Shown piece after piece: positions 1 through 8,974 of a stretch of 45,019 bases of DNA (positions are counted from its first letter, which is position 1; every line of letters begins with the position of its first letter). This DNA is from Acidobacteriota bacterium. Lineage in GTDB: Bacteria > Acidobacteriota > Terriglobia > UBA7540. A program made the translations under genes and the position numbers. The DNA lies in the NCBI GenBank assembly GCA_021787735.1, contig JAJYLL010000029.1:1-45019 (forward strand). Reading direction: 5' to 3'. Below the pieces are notes generated by a model. The model searched no databases and had not been told where the DNA came from. It worked only from the letters and a program-made list of their open reading frames with translations.

Positions 1-2
1 GC

Positions 3-1220
3 GGCATCCGGGGTATCGAGCAGATGCAGAACTTGCTTGATGTCGGTGCAATAGTCCCGATCGTTTGCGATTTGTACGACGGCCATCTGCGCCGCGCTCA
101 GGAGGTCCAACCCGGCACGGCCGTCACGCGCGACTATCGCGAGGTGCTCGGAAGGAAGGATGTTGATGCCGTCCTGATTGCGACCTCCGACCATTGGCAC
201 TCGGGCATTGCTATCGAGGCGATGAAGGCCGGCAAGGACGTTTATTGCGAAAAACCGATGACGCATACCATTCCTGAGGCTTTTGAGATGGTCAAAGTGT
301 CCCGGGCGACGGGGCGGCTGGTGCAGGTCGGAAGCCAGTCCTTAAGCATGGAATCCACTCGGAAAGCAAAGGAATGGCTGGACACCGGTGATATCGGGAC
401 CGTTTATGCCATCCAGTGTGAGATCTATCGTCCGGACCCCGTGGGCGCGTGGGAATACCCGATTCCCCCTGATGCCTCGCCAAAGACGATCGATTGGGAA
501 CGCTATCTCGGCAACGCACCCAAACGGCCATTCGATCCCGTGCGATTCTTCCGGTTTCGCAACTGGTGGGACTACGGCACAGGGATTTCTGGCGATGAGT
601 ATGTTCATCTGTTGTCACGTGTTCACTACCTGATGAAAGTTCAGTACCCCTTAAGCGCGGTCGCCTACGGCGGCTTGTACAAGTGGAAATCCGACCGGGA
701 CGTTCCAGACATCCACAACACGCTTTACGACTACGGAACATTCCAGGTCGCGACTCTTGCCAACCTTGTTTGCAACTATGACGGGGGCGAGATTGTCCGC
801 TTCTTTGGTGATCGTGGGACGATCGTCCTGACTGAGACTTCCACGACAATGTTGCCGTACGACTTGGAGTGGAGCTATGACTATCCTCTTGAAAGCTGGC
901 CACGTGATCTGAAGCAAGAGTTCATTGCGCAGCACAAAAACGATCCCCTTGCCGACATCGGGACTTACGACAAACAACCGCATCGCCAGAAGAAATTTTT
1001 CCGGCAGACGCGGGAAGGAACGACCGATCACATCCTGAATTTCTTCCAGGCGATCCAGTCACGGCAGCAGCCGATCGAAGATGTGGACTTTGGGTGCGGT
1101 ACTGCGGTTGCCTGCCACATGGCCAACATTTCCTACCGGCAGAAGCAAGGAGTCTATTGGGACGCCGAGCACCAGGTTCTGACAGGCGAGAAAGGCCCTG
1201 TCGATGTGAATCTCGCGTAG
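3..1220 (+). CDS. Gfo/Idh/MocA family oxidoreductase, 5' end cut by the window
   Basis: Predicted NAD(P)-dependent dehydrogenase acting on a sugar or related polyol; the substrate cannot be read from the sequence. The frame is open from base 3, upstream of the first ATG at 24, and those codons read as the tail of the glycine-rich nucleotide-binding loop, so the true start lies outside the window. Counting from the ATG, the family EKP motif is at residues 76-78, where its lysine is the usual catalytic residue, preceded by the VLIAT strand and DHWH. The rest is the alpha/beta C-terminal substrate domain. It ends in TAG at 1218-1220 and converges on the S46 peptidase gene. Family call is firm, substrate unknown. 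Confidence 0.85.
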   Translation, partial: GIRGIEQMQNLLDVGAIVPIVCDLYDGHLRRAQEVQPGTAVTRDYREVLGRKDVDAVLIATSDHWHSGIAIEAMKAGKDVYCEKPMTHTIPEAFEMVKVSRATGRLVQVGSQSLSMESTRKAKEWLDTGDIGTVYAIQCEIYRPDPVGAWEYPIPPDASPKTIDWERYLGNAPKRPFDPVRFFRFRNWWDYGTGISGDEYVHLLSRVHYLMKVQYPLSAVAYGGLYKWKSDRDVPDIHNTLYDYGTFQVATLANLVCNYDGGEIVRFFGDRGTIVLTETSTTMLPYDLEWSYDYPLESWPRDLKQEFIAQHKNDPLADIGTYDKQPHRQKKFFRQTREGTTDHILNFFQAIQSRQQPIEDVDFGCGTAVACHMANISYRQKQGVYWDAEHQVLTGEKGPVDVNLA

Positions 1221-1317
1221 CCTGCAAACGGTGCCTCTTCCGGTTTTGGGAAAAGCTGCAGACGTCCGCCGGCAGGCGATAAGCCATGTTCCAAGCCGGC
1301 CTATCGCCCGGCTGACG

Positions 1318-3435
1318 TCAGAGTTTGCCCTCCAATTCGTCGGCCAGCGAGCCGGCGCCGTAAACCTTGCGCAGCGCTTCAATGATCGCCGGTGTGGCCA
1401 CGGCTACGGAGCGATTGTCTTTCTCGTCGTAGACGAAGTAGCCGACCAGGCTCTCGATGTTGCCGTCGAAAATCAAGCCTACTAGGTCGCCGTTGCGGTC
1501 AATAACGGGCGAACCGGAGTTGCCTCCTACCACGTCGCAGGTGGTCACAAAATCCAATGGTGTTTTGAGGTCGAGTTTGTCTTCCGATTTCAGCCAGAGT
1601 TCGGGCAGGTTGAAGGGTGGTTTGAGACCAAAGCTGTAAGCCCGGTCATAGAGTCCGTAGAAGGTCGTATGCGGCGGCGCCTCCGTGCCGTTCATCGGAT
1701 AGCCTTTCACCGTGCCATAAGCAAGACGCAGCGTGAAGGTGGCGTCAGGATAGGTGCTTTTGCCATACACAGCAAAGCGGGCCTTGCCGATTTTTTCTCC
1801 GGCCCGCGTTTCGATGCTTTCCACTTTTTCTTCGTGCCACTTGATCATGGCCATGATCTCGGGGTTGATTCGCCGCGCAAACGCGATCAACGGGTCTTTG
1901 GATGCGGCCACGGCGGCCTCACCACCATCGATCAGGGATTTGCGGAAGGCGGCATCGCCCATTTGAGTTCCAGCAAATGCCTCGCGCGCCGCCTCCTGCG
2001 CTGATTTCCCCTGGAGTGCTTCGCGCACAAAGGGATCATTTGGCCCCAGTTCCTGACCCGATTCTTCAAGGACGCTGGCCAGCATCGCCTGTTCCATGGG
2101 AAGGTAGACGGGCGCGGGCGAGAACAGTTGGAACCTCAGTGATGCAAGCTGCGAATCGTGGAAGCCCGGAAGGCGCTGGCCATCCGGTTTTTGGACCTGC
2201 TGGACGTATTGGACGATGGTCAGCGCCTCAGCGGCAAGCGGGGCTCCGCCGACCGACCGGAATCGGTATGGATTCAGGTTCTGGGCCAACTCCTTCTGTG
2301 CTTCTGCGATTTCATTCCAGGCATTGCCATACTCCTTCTGCCACTCGGGATTGGCCGCAACACGCTCGCGGAAGTCCTTTTCCTCTTGTTCCTTTTTTGC
2401 CATCAGTTCAGGATTCTTAAGCCCGGTTTCCATGCCGGTGTAAGCTTTCAGAGAATTCTGAAGGAAGAAGATGCGGCTGGCAGCCTGTCGCGCTTGCTCC
2501 GGCCCCTCGGCAGAGTAATGCTCAAGCGTTGCGAGACGCCGCTTGAGCATCTGGATAGTAATAGGAAACATCTTGTCCCGGAAGAATTGAAGCTGGGCCA
2601 TTGTGTCCTGGCGGCTGGTGAATCCGGGATTGCCGGAGACGAAAACCAGGCTGTTATCCACGGGACCCTGCGGGTTCCACTTCAGATAATCCCTGCTTTC
2701 GATGGGTTTGCCGTTTTCGTACACGCGGAAAAGCGCGAAGTCCAGATCGTAACGCGGGTAGGTAAAGTTGTCCGGATCGCCGCCAAAAAAAGCGATCTGC
2801 TGCGAGGGCGCAAAGACTAGCCGCACGTCCGTGTACTTCCTGTAGCGATAGAGCCAGAATTCGCTTCCCTGGTAAAGCTGCACGACGTCGGAGCGCAAGC
2901 CAGTTGCCGCCAGGCTCTCCTTCTGAATTTTGGCAATTTCAGCCCGCCGGGCTTTCAGCGCGTCCGCATCGCTCATTCCGGGCTTCACCGCTCCCAGCAC
3001 AAGGGCCGTCACGTTTTCCATCGAGACTAAAACGTTCAACTCAAGGTCCGGGCATTTCAGTTCCTGCGTTTCAGTTTTCGCATAGAAGACTCCAGCCGCA
3101 TAGTTATGCTCAGGAGTGGACAACTTCTGGAGTTGAGCCAGTGCGACGTGGTGGTTGGTCAGCACCAGCCCGTGCGGGCTGACGAAGGATCCCGAGCCGC
3201 CGTCATTGAACCGCACGCTTGAGAGGCGCACGTGGTCCAACCAGGCTTTGGTGGGCGTGAAGCCGTAGCGTGCTTTCAGTTGTTGTTCAGGCGGATTGTC
3301 AAACGTCCACATGCCTTCGTCGGCAAAAATGCTTGCGCTCAGCGTGACCAGCGCAACGGTGAATAGCAGGGCCGAAATCACTACCGGCCACCGAGGGCGT
3401 TGGAGTATCTGCATAGGTTTTCCCATCCTTCTCAA
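1318..3435 (-). CDS. S46 family dipeptidyl-peptidase (DPP7/DPP11 type)
   Basis: Exported serine exopeptidase that releases dipeptides from the N-terminus of oligopeptides, probably in the periplasm. The 705-aa length is normal for the family. A hydrophobic signal segment lies at about residues 16-38. The chymotrypsin-like catalytic His is in TNHHV (His95/96) and the nucleophile is Ser640 in GGNSGSP. Eighteen residues after that Ser is Gly658, the position that is Arg in Asp/Glu-specific DPP11 and Gly in DPP7, so a preference for hydrophobic P1 residues is inferred. It is followed on the same strand, in map order, by an M20 dipeptidase gene that could complete peptide breakdown. The exact start among the first two Met codons is uncertain. 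Confidence 0.9.
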   Translation of the reverse strand: MRRMGKPMQILQRPRWPVVISALLFTVALVTLSASIFADEGMWTFDNPPEQQLKARYGFTPTKAWLDHVRLSSVRFNDGGSGSFVSPHGLVLTNHHVALAQLQKLSTPEHNYAAGVFYAKTETQELKCPDLELNVLVSMENVTALVLGAVKPGMSDADALKARRAEIAKIQKESLAATGLRSDVVQLYQGSEFWLYRYRKYTDVRLVFAPSQQIAFFGGDPDNFTYPRYDLDFALFRVYENGKPIESRDYLKWNPQGPVDNSLVFVSGNPGFTSRQDTMAQLQFFRDKMFPITIQMLKRRLATLEHYSAEGPEQARQAASRIFFLQNSLKAYTGMETGLKNPELMAKKEQEEKDFRERVAANPEWQKEYGNAWNEIAEAQKELAQNLNPYRFRSVGGAPLAAEALTIVQYVQQVQKPDGQRLPGFHDSQLASLRFQLFSPAPVYLPMEQAMLASVLEESGQELGPNDPFVREALQGKSAQEAAREAFAGTQMGDAAFRKSLIDGGEAAVAASKDPLIAFARRINPEIMAMIKWHEEKVESIETRAGEKIGKARFAVYGKSTYPDATFTLRLAYGTVKGYPMNGTEAPPHTTFYGLYDRAYSFGLKPPFNLPELWLKSEDKLDLKTPLDFVTTCDVVGGNSGSPVIDRNGDLVGLIFDGNIESLVGYFVYDEKDNRSVAVATPAIIEALRKVYGAGSLADELEGKL

Positions 3436-3597
3436 GAAGTGTTTGCTGCAAGAATTTTCGGTTGAATCCTGAAACGCTCCCGGACGGCGGCCCGGATCGT
3501 CTGCCAGTCTAGCTCAGGCCGCCGCGCGGCTCACAGGCATCATGCACAATTCAACTTCAGCAGGTTTTGTTTTGGCCTCCCTGAATGGCCGGCTTGG

Positions 3598-4974
3598 TTA
3601 CTTTCCCAGGAGCTCAAAATAATGGATGACGGATTCGATCCCCTTGTAGAAATTCGGCAAATGGAATTTCTCATTGGGAGCGTGAAGGTTGTCGTCCGGC
3701 AGGCCGAATCCCATCATGATGCTCGGCATTTTCAGGTGCTGGAGGAACAGACCGACGACGGGGATGGACCCTCCTGACCGCATGTAAACGGTCTTTTTCT
3801 TGAAGACGTTTCCCAGGGCTTCTGCGGCTGCTGCAATGTACGGGCTGTCGGTCGAGACGACCGTCGCCGGCGCCGTGCTGAGAGACCGCACGGTGGTTTT
3901 GATTCCTTTGGGCGTGTACTTTTTCACTGCGGCAGTAAACTGGCGGAGCACCTCTTTGGGATTCATGTCCGGAACAAGGCGCATGCTGATTTTTGCGGTG
4001 CCAACGGCAGGGATCACCGTTTTGGCTCCTTCGCCGACGAAGCCGCCGCGAATACCGTGGACTTCAAAAGTTGGCCGCGCCCAAACACGCTCGAGCACGG
4101 AGTAGCTCTTCTCTCCCGTCAAGGCCGCCGCGCCCACTTCTTTTTTCAGGAATACTCTTTCTTTAAAGGGCAGATGCTTCCAGGCGTCCAGTTCTTTTCG
4201 GCTGGGCTTGCGGACCTTATCATAAAAGCCCGGAATGCGGATCTTTCCATCAGGCCCCTTGAGGCGGGCGATAATCTCAGCCAGCGCCTGCATGGGGTTG
4301 GGAGCGGCTCCGCCGTACACGCCGGAATGCAGATCGTGGCTGGCTCCGCGTGCCTCGACTTCCGTGTAGACCAGACCGCGCAGCCCGGTGGTGAGGGTGG
4401 GCAGGCCGGGCGCGAACATCTCAGTATCGCAGACGACGGCTGCGTCGGCCTTCAGCCGTTCCTTATTCAGGGGTACATACTCCTCGATGTGCTCCCCGCC
4501 AACCTCTTCTTCGCCCTCGATCAGAAATTTGACATTGACGGGAAGTTTGCCTTCGCTTCGCAGGGAACATTCGACAGCCTTGATAAGAATGAAGGTTTGC
4601 CCCTTGTCGTCAGAGGCGCCTCTTGCGAAGATATCATCCCCGCGCACAGTGGGTTCGAAGGGCGCTGATTGCCACTCGTCCAGCGGATCGGGAGGCTGCA
4701 CGTCGTAGTGACCATAGAGCAGCAGCGTCGGCTTACCCGGAGCTTCCAGCCACTCCGCGTAAATCAGAGGGTGCTGGCCGGGTTTGCCGTCAATGATTTC
4801 CACACCGCGCATGCCCATTGCGCGAAGCTCATCGGCAATGAACTCAGCGGTCCGGCGAATGTCCGGTACATGTTCCGGCAGCGTACTGATGCTCGGAATT
4901 CTCAGCAGATCTTTAAGGCCTTCGAGAAATTGTTCTTTATGGGCTTGCAGGTAATCGTTGGAAGAAGTAGCCAC
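3598..4974 (-). CDS. M20 family dipeptidase
   Basis: Cytoplasmic di-zinc metallopeptidase of the M20/ArgE/carnosinase-like group, 458 aa, predicted to hydrolyse dipeptides. Metal-site motifs are visible: His89-x-Asp91 in GHYDVQPP, Asp122 in GASDDKGQ, and the Glu pair of EGEEEVGG around residues 154-157. A dimerisation domain sits in the middle and the C-terminal metal ligand His lies in the LHAPNE motif. The start is GTG at 4972-4974, supported by an AAGGAG ribosome site 7 bases upstream. It has no signal peptide, unlike the neighbouring S46 peptidase, so the pair would work in series across the inner membrane. Exact substrate range is not readable. Confidence 0.9.
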   Translation of the reverse strand: MATSSNDYLQAHKEQFLEGLKDLLRIPSISTLPEHVPDIRRTAEFIADELRAMGMRGVEIIDGKPGQHPLIYAEWLEAPGKPTLLLYGHYDVQPPDPLDEWQSAPFEPTVRGDDIFARGASDDKGQTFILIKAVECSLRSEGKLPVNVKFLIEGEEEVGGEHIEEYVPLNKERLKADAAVVCDTEMFAPGLPTLTTGLRGLVYTEVEARGASHDLHSGVYGGAAPNPMQALAEIIARLKGPDGKIRIPGFYDKVRKPSRKELDAWKHLPFKERVFLKKEVGAAALTGEKSYSVLERVWARPTFEVHGIRGGFVGEGAKTVIPAVGTAKISMRLVPDMNPKEVLRQFTAAVKKYTPKGIKTTVRSLSTAPATVVSTDSPYIAAAAEALGNVFKKKTVYMRSGGSIPVVGLFLQHLKMPSIMMGFGLPDDNLHAPNEKFHLPNFYKGIESVIHYFELLGK

Positions 4975-5227
4975 GGTTCGCTCCTTGGTGTGACTCTAAT
5001 GGCCGGAAGGTGTGAGCTTCCGTCTGTCTGGCGTTTAACTGAACAGTCTACTCTTCGGAATTGTGAGCGTCAATTTGAATACTCTCCGGTTTCTGATAGG
5101 CATTTGAAAGGGTCCGGGGAAGGGTGCAATAAGGGATGGAAACATGGCGATCACGGAGCGGGGAATAGGCTAGACACGGGCTCCTTGGTTGTACAACCTG
5201 TTTTGCGTTCGATTTTTCGCTGTTGCT

Positions 5228-5395
5228 TGTTTTCAACAACATGGCCGGGTTCGTCTTTGGGTTCGTTTTGGGTTCGCTTTTTCAACAGCTATTTGTTTTC
5301 AACAACTTACCGGCTTCGCTTTTGGGTTCGTTTGGGTTCGTTTATTGTGCCCGACCATTTGTTTCCAACAACTTCTCGGGTTCGTTTTTCAAAAT
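5228..5395. repeat. Imperfect 66-bp tandem repeat, about 2.5 copies
   Basis: The string TGTTTTCAACAAC (TGTTTCCAACAAC in the third copy) recurs at 5228, 5294 and 5360, exactly 66 bases apart. Each time it is followed by a CCGGGTTCG-like block (GGCTTCG and CGGGTTCG variants); in the first two copies further GGGTTCG heptamers follow. The third copy is incomplete. The period is a multiple of three, but the translated frames look like artefacts (Phe/Val/Arg-rich). It is too short and too similar between copies to be a CRISPR array. Function unknown. Confidence 0.75.
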
Positions 5396-5545
5396 AACAT
5401 TTCCTTTGTCCCATATGTCCCCAAAAGCCAGACATCTAGCCTTTTCTCCGTGCCGAAAGAGGTGAGTTCCAGCCCTTGCTTTTGTAGCGCACGGTTCGCC
5501 TGCCGGCGCTTTTGCGGTTTGCGTGCCCATCTGGCAATACCCTCA

Positions 5546-5568
5546 GGGCCGGAAAGAGCGGCCCTTTT
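5546..5568 (+). terminator. Possible rho-independent terminator
   Basis: GGGCCG at 5546-5551 pairs perfectly with CGGCCC at 5559-5564 across a 7-base loop and is followed by TTTT. It is oriented for plus-strand transcription, yet no plus-strand gene lies upstream within the window except the repeat region. It may be a chance hairpin or the end of an unrecognised transcript. Confidence 0.35.
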
Positions 5569-5902
5569 CGCATCGAATGAAGGCTATCATACTAGCCCAC
5601 ATTTGTCAAGGCAATTCCGTTCGCAGACAGGGGCTACTTCTGCTTGCCATCGTTACAGTTGGTGAAATTATGGACAAAAGCCTCTTTGCGTTCTTATGGG
5701 GCCGCCACGTTGCCACTAGCGCAGGGGGGCATGGACTGGTATTCGTCAGATGCACAATAGCTGCTTTTGATGCAAGTGGATGGACCCGTATCTTTACCAA
5801 CTCATGGTCAGGGCGGGACTGGGTGAAGGCATGGTTGAATTCATCGTCTTCAAAGCTCTTGCGGGCGAGGGTTAGCTTTGCGGCTGAGGAAAGAAAGTCT
5901 TT

Positions 5903-7450
5903 CTAGTGCACCGTTGCCTTGGACTTTCGGCTGATCTCCTTGCGGAAAAGGAGCATGAACGGCAGGCAGCAAAGCGTGAGCACCCCCAGCACACGGAAAT
6001 CATCGGTATAAGACAAAAGCATGGCCTGCTGATGAAGGATGCCATGAATGGTTCTATAGGCGCGCTCGCCGAAGCCACAATGATGCACGGTGAGGTACTG
6101 CCTGAGATGGTCGAAGAGACTGCGAAATGCAGGATTGTAGGGGGTCGTGTGTGTTGCCAGCACATCCTGGTGGCGCTGCCCGTCACGGACCAGCATCGTG
6201 GCGACCATGGAGACGCCGAAGCTGGCGCCCATGTTGCGCGTCAGGTTGTAAAGTCCGGTGCCGCGTCCCATTTGCTCGTCCGGAAGCGTGCCCATGGAGA
6301 GTGTGGTAAGGGGAACAAACAGAAAGCCGTTTGCGAAGCCGTTGATGATGTTCGCCCACACGATGTTCCAGATGCCAACCTCCAGGTTAAGGTGAGCCAG
6401 CATGAACAGTGATATGGCGCGAATGAAGAGTCCTGTGCCAATCAGTACCCGGCCGTCGATCCTGCCGACCAATTACCCAGCAATCACCATTGAAACAAGA
6501 GCTCCAATGCCGCGGGGCGAAACGGCTAAACCACTGTTATAGGCAGTGTAGCCAAGAAGGTCATGGAGGAAGAGCGGCAACAACGTCGTTGTGCCATAGA
6601 TGACGCCGATGAGCCCGATCAGAGATGTGCCCACAGCCGGATTGCGATCGCGAAGGATCTTAAGATCAACCAGTGGATGTTGGGTCTTCAATTCATGAAC
6701 AATAAAGGCCACCATCGAGATAGCCACAATCACTGCAAACCAGCGGATCCAGTCTGCAGAAAACCAGTCAGATTCCTGGCCTTTATCGAGATTCGTCTGG
6801 AACGTACCCAGCCACAGCGCCAGGAAACCAAACCCGATGTAATCGATAGGCAGGTTCCTTTCCTGCCGGGCATAAGGCGGGTCCTCGACGAAGGTCTGAA
6901 TCATCAGTACGGTCGCGATACCGACAGGGATGTTTACGTAAAAGACCTATCGCCAGGAGTATTGGTCGGTGATCTATCCGCCAAGCGTAGGGCCAAGCAA
7001 CGGGGCAAGAATGATGCCCAGTCCATAAACAGCCATTGCCTGACCACGTTTCTGGCGCGGGAAACTCTCGAGCAGGACTGCTTGTGAAACAGGCTGCAGG
7101 CCACCACCCGCTGCACCCTGGATCACGCGCGCCGTTACCAGCATCGTGAGACTTGTCGACGCCCCACGGAGTGCAGAGGCAAAGGCAAAAACCGAAATGG
7201 AAATAATCTGATATTGCTTGCGGCCAAAAAGGCTGCTGAACCAGCTTGAGGAAGGGAGGACGATAGCATTGGAAATGAGATATCCGGTCAGGACCCAGGT
7301 GGCTTCATCCACACTCGCCGAAAGGCTTCCGGCAATGTGCGGCAGCGCCACTGTGGCCACGGGCGTATCGAGTACCTCCATGAAGGTCGCCAGCATCACT
7401 GAGATTGCGATCAGCCAGGGATTGTAACTAGGTTTCCATCCATCAGCCAT
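5903..7450 (-). pseudogene. EmrB/QacA-type MFS (DHA2) drug exporter, inactivated by three in-frame stops
   Basis: One continuous frame encodes a 14-helix DHA2 major-facilitator exporter of about 515 residues. The start (ADGWKPSYNPW), the motif A region near LFGRK, and the motif C-like segment ending LGPTLGG are recognisable. Three stops break it without any frameshift: TAG at 6974-6976 and TAG at 6947-6949, both at positions where the family normally has Trp (GGWITD and SWRWVFY), and TAA at 6473-6475 just before LVGRIDG. Two are explained by single G-to-A changes in TGG codons. The gene is last in the efflux operon, after the outer-membrane factor. Recoding of TAG is unlikely because a neighbouring gene ends in TAG. 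Confidence 0.85.
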
Positions 7451-7582
7451 GACTACAGGTGATTCCGAGAGGATTGTGCTTTATTCGCATGCACTCCAGC
7501 TTCAGGTGTTGAGGGGCAAGCCACGCTGAAATCCAAGACAAACCTTCATTCAACGGTGGACGTGCACCCTATAAGGCAGCTT

Positions 7583-8974
7583 TTACTGTTGCCATCCGCC
7601 GCCGAGCGCCTGGTAAAGCTGGACGAGTGCGAGCCGCTCGTTGAGCTGTGCCTGGACAAGATCCAATTCGGCCGCGAAGTAGTTCGTTTCGCTTGTCAGG
7701 ACCTGAAGAAAGCTAGCCCCACCGTTCCGGTAGAGCACCACCGAAAGTTGGTCAGATTCCCGCGCCGCCTGAGTGAGCCTTTGCTGCTGGCGGCGGAATT
7801 CGCGGTTTTTCTGGTAACCAATGATCGCGTTCGAGACCTGGCCAAATGCTTGCTGGATTGTCTGCTGATACGATAGTACCATCTGTTGCCATTGTGCCTG
7901 GGCCAGTCTTTCGCCCGCGCGTAGAGCGCCCGCCGCGAAGACAGGCTGCGCCACATTTATGGCAGCATTCCACATTTTGGAGGGCCCACTGATCAAATTG
8001 TTCAACGCGTAGCTTTCGAACCCCCCTGTGCCCGTCAGCGAAATATCCGGGAAAAGGGCAGCTTTCAGCACGCCAATCTGGGCGTTCGCGGCGATCAGAT
8101 TCTCTTCCGCTTCACAAACGTCCGGCCGCCGCGCCAGCAATTCGGAGGGCAATCCGGCAGGAACCTCAGGCGGCACCGGTTGCTCGATGAGGGGGCGGCC
8201 TCGTGGAATGGGGCCGGGATTCTCACCGAGCAGGATGCTGAGCGAATTTTCCTGTTGCGCGATCTGGCGTTCCAGATCGGGGATCGACTCGGCGGCTACA
8301 TCGACGAGTTGCTCTGCCTGGGTCACATCGAGCATCGATGCTGAGCCGTTCTTCTCCAGCACTTGAACGAGATGCAACGAATCCTGACGCGTAGCCAGCG
8401 TGCGCTTCGCGATTGTGAACTGGCTGTCAAGAGCGCGAAGCTGGAAATATGCGGACGCTACGCTCGCAACCAGTGACGACAGCACCGCTCGCTGTCCCCA
8501 CTCGGAGGCCAGAATCTCGGCGCGGGCTGCCTCGGTTTCACTCCGGTACTTGCCCCAGAAGTCCAGATCCCAGATCACCGAGAGATTCAGACGACCGGCG
8601 TTTACTTCGTTGGCGGGAAGCGCTTTGGAAGTCTTGGGGTTTTTCTGGCTGAAAAGCCCCGCCCCGGCGCTCACGTATGGAAACTGATTCGCACGGGTGA
8701 TGCCAAGCAACGCCTGCGCTTGAAGCACGCGCGTTGCGGCGATGCGGACGTCGTAGTTGCGGGCGAGCGCCGTGTGGATCAGTTGCACGAGGACGGGGTC
8801 CTGAAATACAGTCCACCATTTCTCAGCGCCCAGCGAAGCCGCCGCTGTCGTTGCCGTTTTGGTTGTTTGCCCGCGATAAGCCTGGGGGATGCTGACGGGC
8901 GGCCGCCGGTACTTCGGCCCGACCGTACAAGCAGGGAGAATAAGGATTAATGCGAACAACAAGAACTTCTTCAT
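7583..8974 (-). CDS. NodT/OprM-type outer-membrane efflux lipoprotein
   Basis: Outer-membrane channel of a tripartite efflux pump, 463 aa. It opens with a lipoprotein signal peptide whose lipobox LPAC puts the lipidated Cys at residue 16, followed by the family's VGPKYRRP sequence. Two repeated OEP-type helical halves follow, including LDFWGKY and the LPSELLARRPDV segment typical of NodT proteins. Its start codon abuts the stop of the RND pump gene with no spacing, so the two are translationally linked. It forms a complete exporter with the membrane-fusion protein and pump upstream. Confidence 0.93.
   Translation of the reverse strand: MKKFLLFALILILPACTVGPKYRRPPVSIPQAYRGQTTKTATTAAASLGAEKWWTVFQDPVLVQLIHTALARNYDVRIAATRVLQAQALLGITRANQFPYVSAGAGLFSQKNPKTSKALPANEVNAGRLNLSVIWDLDFWGKYRSETEAARAEILASEWGQRAVLSSLVASVASAYFQLRALDSQFTIAKRTLATRQDSLHLVQVLEKNGSASMLDVTQAEQLVDVAAESIPDLERQIAQQENSLSILLGENPGPIPRGRPLIEQPVPPEVPAGLPSELLARRPDVCEAEENLIAANAQIGVLKAALFPDISLTGTGGFESYALNNLISGPSKMWNAAINVAQPVFAAGALRAGERLAQAQWQQMVLSYQQTIQQAFGQVSNAIIGYQKNREFRRQQQRLTQAARESDQLSVVLYRNGGASFLQVLTSETNYFAAELDLVQAQLNERLALVQLYQALGGGWQQ

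Larger units (their letters stand above)
4975..5902. other. 928-base intergenic stretch without a convincing gene
   Basis: Open frames here are low-complexity, run through the tandem repeat, and show no recognisable domain. The stretch contains the 66-bp repeat and one hairpin with a T tract, annotated separately. The remaining bases, about 5,570-5,900, show nothing I can name. Confidence 0.6.

Noticed and set aside
5228..5395. CRISPR array
   Set aside because: The spacers would be near-identical to each other, only about three units exist, and no cas gene is present.
5189..5665. A 158-aa plus-strand protein across the 66-bp repeats
   Set aside because: Its sequence is just the translated repeat (Phe/Val/Arg-rich), with no domain, no ribosome site and a tail crossing the hairpin.
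5903..7450. Reassignment of TAG to Trp in this organism
   Set aside because: The Gfo/Idh/MocA gene and the DedA-rhodanese frame end at TAG, and long housekeeping genes show normal TGG for Trp, so a pseudogene is simpler.
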